A stretch of DNA of 64,000 bases. Origin: Inonotus obliquus (lineage: Eukaryota > Basidiomycota > Agaricomycetes > Hymenochaetales > Hymenochaetaceae). The stretch is taken from NCBI GenBank assembly GCA_032164295.1, contig JAJHTX010000005.1:2728001-2792000 (forward strand), written 5' to 3'. Each line of letters starts with the position of its first letter. Positions within the stretch are counted from its first letter, which is position 1. Made by a program: the position numbers and the translations under genes. The notes beneath the pieces are model-generated. The model did not search any database and was not told the origin of the DNA. It saw only the letters and a list, made by a program, of their open reading frames with translations. Shown here in pieces: positions 23,055 to 35,950 of the stretch.

Positions 23055-25869
23055 TCCAGTAAGATACGTGATGATGAAGTGGTCACAATCATTCGACCAT
23101 AGAATGTAAAATGATCCAATCATTCCACAGCGTCAAATTCCAAAATTGGTTGACGCCACTACTAGGAATAGAATCTTCTCAGTCTCGTGTTGTCTCGTGT
23201 CTTGGTGCCTCGTGTTCACGAATGCAGTGTTTATGGCACATTCGACTTGGATAAGAGAATCCCAGATAAGCTCGAGACTTACCCACTAGTTCCAGAGGTG
23301 TGGCCGAAAGGAGCCTGAAGAGCCCAGAGGACCCAGAAGGCCCAGTGAAGGTTGAATCGTTGAGAACGAAACCAAACCTGACGAATAGAAACGACAATCT
23401 GCCAGAGCTTTAGAAGTTCAGTTCAATTCAGCTTATCAGTACCAGTAGTCCAGTACCAGTGATTTCCCCATTCCCATTCATAGTATCAGTATCAGACTAC
23501 GAATCCCACACGCACGTGAATCTCATCGAAGTCGGATTCAGACTCGGACCTCGGTCGGAGGCAAGAACAAGAACATCGTTCCTTCTTGAATACATTTCAA
23601 CTCAGCGATTCATTCAATAGGTGAACTTATCCCGCGGACTTGGATACTTCGGGGATGTAGTAGCCTGAATGCCTGACTCCTGATCCTCGAGGTCCTGACT
23701 CCTGAGGCTGAGAAACATACATGCAAAACCTCTCTATTTACGGTAGGAGTACTAGTCGACTGTCGGATATAATCCGTTTCTCATATGCATGCACGATTAG
23801 TCTCTCATATCACATCTCATTCTCCGAGACGCTCTCACCGAATTGAATACTGAACTGAATACAAATCGAACAAAGTACTCACATAACCCAGTATAGATGT
23901 ACCTCTTAAAACAACCTCCGACTCTGACCATGTCCGAGTCGGGGCCGTTCATATACAATACGATACAATACGACCGCGGTCCGTGGTACCATCAAATCAC
24001 CATCCCACTGAACTACGACTCCTCTTCTCTTCTCTTCACTTCTCTTCTTCTGAAAGAGTAAACAAGTCACCGTGAGAACCGTCCACTCCCACTCCATGTT
24101 CGCATGTTCGCGAATCCAAATCATCCGCTTCCACTGCAAGTCTGCAATTAGCTCAAATCAAACCGTCCGAGTCAGTGATCGATCATCGGACCGATATCCA
24201 GTGTATAGACTATAGTTTACTTTACACCACCGACCGATATAAGCGAAAGCGAAGTTGTCACCGAACACCGAACGAAGAACAGCCTCAGACGATCCGTATT
24301 CCGATTCATGGGTGTCGGGCAGACTAAGTCCGATGAAGAAGGATATTCATGAGACGGATGGTGAGATGGGATTTTACATGTAATTCGAGATGTCTTGGTA
24401 TTATCAATATCATCCACTGGCAAATAAGCTCGGCTCGTGTAGCTGTGTAAAGAAATAAAGAGTCGGTAGTGATACATGTATATGCTTGTGTCAGATAAGT
24501 GATAAGTGACAAGTACCAGATATCAAAAAGACCGTACTTATCCTGTCTACACGTGAACCAACTGAAGTCCAATCTATTCAATCTATCCTATCTATTCAAA
24601 CGGGAGAAGTGAGAGTGAGAGTGCGAGTTATCGTGGAAATAGAGATGGAGATGGAGATGGATGGCAGATAAATACAACATGCTAACTCCGCACCGAGAAA
24701 AAAGATAGAAGAGCGAAGAGAGGAGAAAGAAGAGCGAATACTAGAAAAGCGGAAATAAAACGGAAGTCCGAGTTCCGAGTTCCGAGTTCACCTACACGCC
24801 ACGCACAACGAGACTGTAGTTAGATTAACACCGCACACCGCACGCCGCACTGTCAAAGGTGCAAGGTGCAGTGACCTCTGAACCAGCGAATCGAATCAAT
24901 AAGTATCATATACCGTGACGAATACGAAGAAAACAATATTTCTCCCACTTATATTCGATCGAGACTACGTATTATTCAAATACGATCGAGTAGATATCTA
25001 AAAGCTTCAAAACCTCGAGATGGCGTAAAGAATTGAGTCGACAGCGTATTAACTTGGAAATCGAACCGTGTCCTTACCTTGCTACCTTACAACCTTACAA
25101 GCTCATAGGCTCCGGACCTGAGACAAAGCTTCGGAAAGACAACGAAAGTCCAAGGCCCGAGGCCCGTGGATGAAGAGGGGAGATGTCCCGGGTCAGCCAT
25201 GCCAAGTTCTCCAAGTTCTCATCCTCATACTTCTCATGCATCGTTCTCATGAAACTCAAGCTCAAGTAGATTCGAATGGGTCGAATGTGTACGAATGGAT
25301 TCAAACGGGTTCGCACGACGGAAGCCAATCGAAATCGAATATTTAGAACCGCGGTTACCGAGAACGAACTCCTCGCACTGCTAATGCTCAATTAGCTATT
25401 ATTAATTATTTTTCTCAGACTCAGATATACTAGTAGCGGATGTACGTACCGAAATCGATGTCCGAAGTCAGTTGATAAGTTGATAAGTTGACAGAACTTC
25501 TCACTAGCATACCTATAATACGTATAGGTATAAGTATAACTATAACACCCGTGACTAATAACTATGAAGACAAAAAAAAGGAAAATCACTCACGTTCATG
25601 GAGATAAAGATAAAGACATTCTATTAGTGCCAAGTACATCGCGAACCTATAAAGAAGAAAGAAGTTAGAAGAAAGAAGTTAGAAGAAAGAAGAAAGTCCG
25701 TTAGTCGTTACTCTTCATATCGATTGAAATATGAATGGCTTCTCGGACGTAAAAACGTATAGAAAGAAAGAGTTAGTCAGTCACTGGCAGTCCACCTACT
25801 CAGCTAGGATTGGATTGGTACGGGTGCGGATACGGGTGCGGATACAGAATGATATTGAAGTAGACTTCC

Positions 25870-25889
25870 GGGGGGGGGGGGGGGGGGGG
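25870..25889 (+). repeat. Poly-G run (20 G)
   Basis: Twenty consecutive G residues. The true length is uncertain because such runs are error-prone in sequencing. Confidence 0.9.
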
Positions 25890-28800
25890 TCTTGAAAGAA
25901 GCTTAGGAAGTACGCTGCGTGTTCAGTATTCGGATTCGTTCACTATCCACCATCCATCCAGCATCCACGTCTAGACCACTTCATGATCTTCTACCCTAGT
26001 CAAGTCACAAGTCAACACTTCCATCTTCTCGACACGTACGCACACGCACGCACGCACATAGATAGATAGATTGATAGATAGAGGAAGGTACGAACGGGCG
26101 AACCACTCACTTGGTGAGATAGCCTGTGAGCTGTCCGACTTGGCTTTCGCGACCCAATGAGATGGCTGGATAGAGTTTAGACTTCACAACCCCACAACCT
26201 CACGACCCCACGACTTCACGACTTCGCGGTCCTAATAGTAATACCTTCATTTAGTCGGATTCCGGAATCGGTATTAATAATTATCCCAAGTACAGTAATG
26301 GTGTCTTGCCAACGGCCAACAGCCAACAAGAACTACTTCAAATTCTTCTTCGTCCTGTCCTTTCAAAGGACAACGTATTGACGGCGGCTGTAATCCAATT
26401 TCGTTCAATACTGCTACTACATGGCGAAAATAAGATAGTGAAAGGGAGAAGGTGACTTACTGCTTGTTGCTGTCGCCGTCGCTATTTATGATTCGTTTGT
26501 TGAATTGTAGCAATGCGCACTGCATCCGACCCGAAAGCGCGAAATCGTCCTAGTAACGAACGAAAGACATGCATATTCACTCCTCCCAAGTGCGAATCAC
26601 TGAGTCCGAGTCCGAGTCACTGAGTCACTGTTAGAAGAAAAGACTACGTGCGCATTAATATTAGTATTGCCGACCCGATACAGTAGGATTGTTACGCAGC
26701 GCAGCTCTTTTACAACCGATCGACCCGACCTTCGGAATCGGAAGATTATTCGTTTCGTTTCATTCCGTTTCGTTTCATCCAAATATCGAGGCGATATCAT
26801 AACGTATCGCAGGGCTTGCGATATTATCTTCCCAACCACCCTACCGACTATTCTCTCCGTCTCATTCGCGTCTCGGCGCGAGATACGTACATACAAATAT
26901 ACATATATGCATATTAGAAGTCCCGAAACGAAAGACGTAAAACAGTAAGTACTTGCGAATTGGCATTGGCATTAATATTGGCATGAGGCAAGCAAGGTAA
27001 TGAACGCCATATTTATAACCTAAGCAAAGGAAGGAGTGAATATATTTCATTTCTCGTCCAGGCTCCTATATCCATACCTATACCTACTTACCTGGCACGG
27101 TCGGAGGTCGTAGACTCGTATGCGACATCGTAGACATCATTGCTACACGTATCCCTATCCCTGTCTTGGTCGTAGTGATAGACAAACCAATGGGATGAAA
27201 AGCAACTGAAAGGTCGTCGTATTCTTATGAGTTAGCTACCCGGGCCGTTGGTGATCTCGTAGCTGTCTGTAACTATAAGTGTAACTGTGGTGGAAAAAAC
27301 CTAGTTGCGTTTCCGTTGCGTTGCGTTGTATCCGTCACCACAGCTTCCGTCATCCATCATCCATCATCCGTCGTCCGTCGTCGGTTGGGTTGCAAAGGTA
27401 CGTACAACCGAATTCAAATTGAACAAGATGAAACGACTCCTGAAGGCTGAGATATCGTCGTTCTATCGGTCGACTCTATCCCGATACAAGATCTCTTCGA
27501 ACGTGAAAGCATATGAAGCATATGAAGCTCGGCTGGAAGTATAAAGGACCATAGAAGCACAAAACAAGACGAAAATACATATGACCAATCCAATAAAGCT
27601 AGCTGAACAAAGACCCCGGGCACCTTGCCTATGTAAGGCAAGACTTACCTAATGAACCTGGTGGCACTGTCTTTTAATAGATACCGACGTTACTGCCCCT
27701 TTCCACTACAACCGTCCTCTTGTCTTTTGTTTCAGAGTTCATCACGAGAACATTCCTCCAGCACCATCGACATGCAAAAGTCCCGGGTTTCAGGAGCTTT
27801 TTGGAATGGACGATAAGCGCCTGAGCGTCTTTACTTACAAGGATGGACTTGGCACGAGCACGATTGGAACACATGTTTCCACGAGATAACTTGCGTATGG
27901 GTATGTGTATGCGTGTCTACCATGAGTCAACGGAAGAGATACCAGATACCAGATAGGGAATTCACGGAAGGTCTAGGGCGTCATCTGAGATGAGTCTCTC
28001 CTTAACTTGTCTTTTGTTGCAAATAACGAACGTGTAAACCTCCTTGTGTTTTGATATACGCATCTCACCATCTCCTACCCCTTCTTGGTGCGAACGGAAT
28101 CGGAATCGGAATTTGAATGAAATGTATATTTCATTCCCTCCCCGTCCGACGGCCCGCGCACGGCTTTTTGCTCTGTCTCCTGTATGATGTCATTAAACAT
28201 GGACACACTCTTCCCCATAGGCATCCACATCTCCGCATGTGTCTTTTGACGCACGTTCCCAACTCGATGGGGATGGACGCACGAATGACTTTGTCGATCT
28301 TAGTCAGGACTTGTTCGTTCAACTTCAGGAACAAAGAACAATGACAACATTTCGTCGTCAGCCCTTAAGACCGTGACATTTCTCCTTCATTCAGGAATAT
28401 CGAATCAACTCAGTTGCGTCCTCTACGTCATACAGCCGATCAGAAGGGACTTGTTCTCTTTCTCCTTCTCCCCGATCCCCGATCCCGGATTCCGAGTCTG
28501 GAGTTCTGGGAGTTCTGGAATTCTGGCTGGAGTCTCCACGAACGAACTACGAACTTGTATCCACCCGCGGGCGAAATGAATCGGAATCGAATTCGGATGG
28601 ATACACGACCCCGAAGGAGAAATATCATCTCTTGTCTTGGAGCAAAACTATATATCGCAATCGCAATTAATCGAAAGATCGTTCAATTCTCATTCTCATT
28701 CTCGGTCTTCAAATTCATACCCATATCCACCAACTCTCTTTCAAAGCCGCGGCGAACAGTTTGAATCCTACAGATATTTCTAACGAGAGCAAGAAGGAAG

Positions 28801-31800
28801 CAAAAGCCTCGCAGAAAACGCGGAGAGCGCAAGTCGACCACCGGATTAGGCTGCGTCCTAGATAGAACACTCATTTAGACTTGATAGGATGCGCGAAAAG
28901 CCTCGCGTCTTGACCGGCTACAAAGGTCCACCCCCGCCCACGAAAGGCTAACCATAAGCCTCCGCAGTGAGCCGTTGATAGCCGTCTAACACCGACACCC
29001 GGCTAAGGCGACATCATGGTGGACAGAGGAGAGGTCACCTGTACTTGATGCGCTGTTCAAGGATCCCAAGGACGAGACGAGGCAGTGTCCTTCTACTTCT
29101 ACTTCTACGATCAGGTCAGTCCCCGATATCTGCGGAAGAACTACGGAATACGTACCCCGTACCCGAGCTATCTTGTGTTCTATAGCGGCATTCGAGGCGG
29201 GAAAGAGAAAGAGGAAGAGAAAGAGGAAGTTGGAAGGTTCTCTTCCATATATCTTTTCGTACACAGCTCCGTACCAAAGTATGCAGTATGCAGAAGAGAC
29301 CCAGGTCACCGCTCTCAGTACTAATCTCTCGTCTATACTACATACATACATATATACCCTATATACATATCGTATTTGGAATTCCTGGCGGTTGCTCGTT
29401 GGGGTGCATGTCAAGGCTCAAGGCTTGCTGTAAGTGGGGTATATTTTAGTAAACGCATACATAAACAACGTAAAGACAAAGGACAGATTAAATTCTCTTA
29501 TATCTATTTCTTCTAGGTGAATGAAACGCGGAGTAGGAGAGAGATGCGGGGTAGCCTAGGCCTGAGAGTATTCGTATTCGTATTCTTAGACGCTAGACGC
29601 CGTGGGTTTAGATAAAACCCCGTGGGGCGCCAGACGCCGTGTGGACGACAATATCAATGATATGTATCTGTAGGCTGTGGCGCTAAACATTTGGTCATTG
29701 TGTCATTTGGGCCGATTCTGATGTTTGTTCGTTATTCGTTATTCGTTATTCGTCAGCGCCGATGGTGAGCCTGTACGACACCCACAGTATATAATATTAC
29801 ACGAATGCAGGTGTGTATGTGTATGTGTATATGTAAATTTCGTAAAGAAAGTACTTGAAACGTTGGGGAAAAAAGCGAATATTAACGCGAATATTAATGG
29901 TTGCGTATACGGTATACTTAGACCTTCTTTCTTTATCATTCATAAGTAATATCGAAGCAAATTGTTCAGTCATTCAGTCATGCAGTCATTCAGTCATTTG
30001 GCAGAAGCACCCGTGAGCGGTGAGCGCTGCAGGGAAAGATCCTGATCCAATAAGTGTTTTTTTTTCAATAAAATCGTGTATTCGTGTATTCATAATCATT
30101 ACAATTATCCGACTCAGTCGCAGATTTTCGGAACCTATCACTGCTGATATCAAAGATGCATATGATCGAGAGAGAGATATTGAATACTGAATACTGAATG
30201 AAATTAGAAGAAGAATCAGAGTCGGTGCGCTCAGGATCAGTATGCAATGATGCGGGGATGCGGTGTTGTAGTGATCAACGAAACGGAAGAGCGGAAGAAG
30301 ATGAGCTCCGTTGAACGAACGCTAGCGCTCGTATCTCGTTTCTCGTTTCTGACTCGTCAAGATACGACGGAAGTATAAGCAGGATGATATGTCGATATGT
30401 TGATATGTTGATACGATGATACGAATAGGAATAGGAATGTTCGACCATGTTTTTCTCTTTCGTCTCCTCGTTTTCTGGATACCATAGAGACCAAATGACC
30501 AACTGACCGCCTGACCAATCGGAAGCAAATTACATCGCGTAGGGTACGACGGAAGTAACCAAGTCGCCAACTCAACAACCGACATACCGACATACTGACA
30601 TACCAGCTGAGTGGTAAACTACTCATCACTCATCACTCATCATGATGTTGACGATTATGACGATTATGACGATACTTATAGTCTATTGGATCCTCATCTC
30701 ACGCCTACGCACCCAATCGTCGGAATTCATGATCGCTCAAGTCCAAAATAGAAAATAGAAAATAGAACAAGTAACCGATGAGGACAACCAGTGGCAGTAC
30801 TTACCCGATATAGTAAACCCGGTTGGTCGCCGTGCGTGCATGTGCAGATCAGCGATAGGACCCCGTCATCAGTCATTAGTCGACACTCAGCCAATGTCAA
30901 TGTTCTGTCATCCATCACACGCACACGCAGAGACGTCCGAGAAACCCGTTCACTTCCTTCTTTACTTGAAGGATGAGCCTCTTTGAATCAAACATAGATA
31001 CTCCCGATTAGACAATACAAGACAAGAGAAAGATGTGAGTATCCGAGTCCGGGTTTCAAAGGTGTCCGTGGTTGACTCTGTGTGTTGGCAGGATTACTGA
31101 GCATCGGATGGAGGATATCTTTCCTCACTAAGCCTAAGCCTATGAGAAGCCGATAAACGCGTATTCTTCCGACCCAGCTCCAATTCTAAAGCTTCTCTGA
31201 CATTTCCACACTTCCATCCCGTTTTGTTCGCACATCCCACTGCGACATTGTACCCACACCGATGCTTCTTCCCATCCGAGTCCCTCGCTTACACGCACAC
31301 CGCGCTCACGGTCCAATAAGATCTATATCCGAACAAATCCGTTTTATCCGTCTTTACCGTCCTTACCGTCCTACCGTCTACTTGCTGGACCGACAGTTTG
31401 GAATATGGCAAGTTGTATCAACCGGTACCGTGGTACTAGGCGGTACTGCGGTCATATAAAATACCGTTTTACCGTGGGCATGGTTGGTCGTGTGAAGTTT
31501 CTCAATCAATTTAAACGTTTACCGTGTATCGTTGTCCCAATGGAACGCCTACGCCTATTGAACGAAGGGAACTTGAAGGAAAACTCGAGAACCGGAGACC
31601 GAGAATAGATGGAATAGACATCAATTCTAATTCTAATTCTAATTCTTGATCCAGGGTATACTGATATTGATAGTGATACTGATAAGTAAGTACGGTTTCT
31701 AGCACACGCTCGTGAGGAAAATGATAAAGCATTGGCAGTTTCAGCTTTCCGACGGAGACGAAACGAGAATATCTCATGGTACGACCCGACAATTCTCCGA

Positions 31801-32476
31801 GAGAGGTCATCAATCAGCAATCATCAAGCGGCAAAAGCAAGGACATTGGGTCGAATTAATCAGCACGAGCACAAGCGAATAGACGATTAAGGCCACTTTC
31901 TCAATAGATTGAGGTATCAGCGTCAGCGCCAGCAACAGCACGGCATACAGCATACAGCATAGCCTACGTAGAGGCAGAGGCACACAGCACACAGCTCGGC
32001 ACGGCGTGTAAGGCGCCGACGGATAAGGACGACGAGTGCAGTAAAACTATTATTACCATTGAGTCTTGACTTGTCCTTTTTTTACAGCGATCCTTATAGG
32101 TCAGGGCTTTTAATGTGCGGTGCGGTGTGATGCGGGGTGTGCGGTGTGGGGGGCCGCGTGCGGTGTTTGTTCGCGTGTCCGAGTACTAGAGTTGAGTCGT
32201 GAACATGCAATGCTAAATACACATTCCTTCACTTCATTGTTTCAAAATACACCGTGACCGAGGGCCTTGACCTTGGCTTTGAATTGATACCGTGTACAGG
32301 TCCACGTATTTCCCCGTGGGGTCGGCGGTCAGCGGTCGTCGATCGGCGTTTATACGACTATATGACTATGCGGCTATGCGAATATTAGACCGATCCGGGT
32401 GTTTATTAAAGATCAGCAGACCACTGGTATATGGTTTATGGTATACAGAGCCCCTAGTAGGAGCCTAGGACACCAG

Positions 32477-32506
32477 GACTACGACTACGACTACGACTAC
32501 GACTAC
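32477..32506. repeat. (GACTAC)5 microsatellite
   Basis: Five exact copies of a six-base unit. Confidence 0.95.
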
Positions 32507-33960
32507 GATCATGGCATTTCTAATATAATGAGGTGTGTTATTTATAGTATTCACGACTCGGAGTCACGGGTCACGAACTACGATACGCGCTGAAACGCTG
32601 AAACGCAGATACGCCGATAGGTGAAGAAGAGAAGTTCTAGAACGGTCCTGGTCTTGGTTCTAGGAAGGAATATTCGCTGATTACGAGACTCGGAGTATGG
32701 AGTACTTTTGTTGTTCGCAGTTCGCAGTTAAGGAGTGAGGGACCAGGGTGTCGGAATATCTAATGACGACTTGGGTAACGACAACGTGGTATTTCGTCCC
32801 CACTAACCGCCATTAACCGCCACCACTCACCGCCGTTAACTGCCACCACTGAACCGATCATTCATTGAATAGCGGGTGAAGATTTCGTCCAAGTCCAAGC
32901 CGACTCTTACATGCGACTTTGCGACTTTGCGACGAGAGCGCAGATAACTTTCTTCGACTCGACCTTCTATGATTCTATCAGCCCTCTAATCGGCCTTCCA
33001 ATCGAAAGGAGTCGGTAAATGGTCAATCTTCTTTGAACGCTTCATGCAGACATGCAGACGTGAAACGGCTTCATGCAGCGATCTTGGTACCTTCTTCTCT
33101 TATTCTTATTTGACTGTTTGACTGTTGGGCTTGATCGACCCTAGGGCCTAAGGCATTATCATGAAATTGACGTTGGGCTCATGGGTTATCTCGTACAAGA
33201 TTTTTCTCTTTCTCTTTCTCTATTCTATACACCGCACCTTAACGAAAAAAAACTGAAAATTGAAAATTGAAAATTGAAACAGGCACACAGTTTTGTGTCC
33301 TATCAAGCGCCAATACTCCACTGCATCCGTATCCGCATCTGCATCCGGCGCATCTGCGTTTGGGTCTGCGTTTGGGTCTGGCTCCATGATTCTATGATTC
33401 CATGATTGTCGAGATTCGATATGTATATGGTCTTGGTCTTGGTTGTTTGACTGATGGACGATCTGGTCTGGAGTCTGGAGTCGGAAAACGAAATCGGGAA
33501 TCGAAAATCGAAAATCGAAAATCGGGTCAGGATGAAACATCAACAAAGGACGAACCACGACCCCAATCCTCTTCTTCTTCTTCTTCTCTTCTTCAGTACT
33601 CTTCCCCTCCGAGTCGAGTCACAGAACCGAATCATAGAACCGAAGCTCGTTCGATTCTAAGGTGCGGTTCGCTCTTAAGGTATCGATCGCACTTAGCGTT
33701 TGTAATTCGGTAGTGCGGTAGTGCGGTAATGCGGTATCGCGGTAATGTGGTGGTGTGGCCATCCTCGAGGCTCGAGGTCGAGGGCCCGGGGACACCAACG
33801 TTCCTAATACTGATATCCTATATGTATATGCGTAATGCCTGATGCCTTATACCTATTAATGCCTAAGACCGCGCGACGCGAATAGAATAGAAGACCTTGA
33901 TTTGTTTTATTGTAAAGTGATATTTGTGGAATGGCCGCCGCCCGGGGTCGAGTCACGATG

Positions 33961-33992
33961 TTTTCATGTTTTCATGTTTTCATGTTTTCATG
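33961..33992. repeat. (TTTTCATG)4 tandem repeat
   Basis: Four exact eight-base copies in the desert. Confidence 0.95.
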
Positions 33993-34750
33993 TTACTCGG
34001 TTACTCCTAGCTCCTAGCTACGTACTTCGGCACGACACTATGTACATGTAGCAGATACGAAAAAGAGACGCGGAGTCTAATCAAATCTAATTATAGTGCC
34101 CGATACCGATGCCGACCACGAAGGAGGGGTGTGGGGGGCTGAGTCACGTTGGACGGACATTAGATGATCGTATCACAAGGACCCAAACTGTGACACCTGA
34201 CTTCATATTGGTAGGATCTAGAGGGCTTCGCTTCGAGTCATATCTCATATCTCATATGTGGTGGTGGTCCCGCTAATATTAATGCTAGTGAAAGTGCCGA
34301 GAAGGATCCATTCAGATAACCACTGACCAAAAGTCATGGTATGACTCACGGTGGGCATAAGTTGAAGCGACTTGCAAGTTACGAGAGCCGCGACGGGAGC
34401 AGTATAGAGCCGAGTTGGTTTCGTTGGACTGCAGACTAGCTACTGCAGACTGAAGACGCAAAGACGCAAGGACGCAAGACACTAGGGACGAATTCTAGTA
34501 CTAGTACTAGCTTCAGCATCAGTACTAGTCCATACGCGGCTTGCAGTTTGCACTTTGCGGGGTTCGTACACACCACCACATGTTATTCATATCTAGACTG
34601 GCCAGAGCACAGAGCACAGCAACCAATTTTTACTTCCGCACTACTTCGCCTTCATTACCCATTACCTTCCGCATTCCGCATTCCGCATTTGGATACCCCG
34701 GGCCGGGCCGTACCTACACATCCTAGGCCTAGGTCTAGGTGGTAAGATTG

Positions 34751-34786
34751 ACAAAATGGACAAAATGGCCAAAATGGCCAAAATGG
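34751..34786. repeat. (ACAAAATGG/CCAAAATGG)4 tandem repeat
   Basis: Four nine-base units, two ending one variant and two the other, so mutation preceded further duplication. Confidence 0.93.
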
Positions 34787-34920
34787 CAAGGTACCGCGAC
34801 AAGCAGCAAGCAGAAAGCAATTTGAAATTTGAAGTTGCGGGGACGCTGGTGAATTTGATATTAATATTGTCGGCTGTACGTATTCGGTAGTACTAGTACC
34901 TTCAAACTTCAATGCTCATT

Positions 34921-34953
34921 CCTCTGACCTCTGACCTCTGACCTCTGACCTCT
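34921..34953. repeat. (CCTCTGA)n tandem repeat
   Basis: Four exact seven-base units and a partial fifth. Confidence 0.93.
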
Positions 34954-35578
34954 CACTCGATACCTTATACGGAGAACGGGCTGATGGCTCGGACGAGCGT
35001 TATCCGCGATGATTAATCACTGATGTAGAGGAAAGAAATCCGAGGCGGAAGCTTTATCTCCTTTATGAGATCTCCGAGTCCGTACGCGCGTCTTTGACTA
35101 TATACAATCGTTAGTATTGATATTGAGCGGGGTATATGTATATGTGCGTTGTGAGTTGTTTTGTATTGTATGATGATGGTGATGCGTGTTCGCGGGAACT
35201 GGAGAAATTGAGAGATTGGGAATTGGGAATTGGGGAAGCTTTTTTTTTTCGTATCCCGTGGTCTGATGTTCGAGAACTTTTGCAAGTCTGAGCCTGATCG
35301 TCTTGCCGTCTTGCCGTCTTGCCGTTTGGGCGGTATTGCGGTATTGAGGTATTGATATTGCGATATTGCGATATTGCGTATTGAGGCATACGGTATTCCG
35401 AGTCCATGGCATGTTGATACGCTGATACAAGAATTGAAAGAATTGAAAGAACTGTGAAGACTCGGACTCAGACTCGGACTCGGACTTGGTTCATGTGGTC
35501 AACGTGATCTATAGCAATGATATCGATGACAACGGTGGTGGTGAAGGTGTAGGACACGGTGGTGGAGGAGATAGTGGT

Positions 35579-35616
35579 CCAGAGTCCAGAGTCCAGAGTC
35601 CAGAATCCAGAATCCA
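35579..35616. repeat. (CCAGAGT/CCAGAAT)n tandem repeat
   Basis: Three CCAGAGT units followed by two CCAGAAT units and a partial unit. Confidence 0.93.
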
Positions 35617-35929
35617 GACCTATGAACCGGCTCCAAGACTCCAAAGTTGCACACATGACCAGGACTCGCACACGGACACATGGACTCGATTTGATTATTT
35701 GGAAGTTTGTTCCCTTTGTTTCCCCGTGGGGAACGGAACGCCACACGATCAACGATCAACGATCCACGGAAACGTTCTACATCCTACATCCTACTTCCCC
35801 ACATCAGCACATCAGCACATCACCAGCCTGAGCCAAGTACCGCTGGCATCTGAGTCGACGTTGGCACCAAGCTACAAGCAACAAGCGCCAGTACTACATA
35901 GCTCTGGTGCTGGTGTTGTAACAGGTGCA

Positions 35930-35950
35930 GGTGGTGGTGGTGGTGGTGGT
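35930..35950. repeat. (GGT)7 microsatellite
   Basis: Seven GGT triplets. They lie within an open frame that I consider spurious. Confidence 0.9.

Noticed and set aside
22640..23119. 159-codon minus-strand ORF
   Set aside because: It spans both the GTATC and GAGTC microsatellites, giving RYDTIRYDTI and LDSTRLDSTR. Repeat artefact.
28740..28990. A GC-richer stretch with stem-like segments, examined as a possible tRNA or other structured RNA
   Set aside because: No T-loop consensus, no cloverleaf could be drawn, and no polymerase III box pair was seen.
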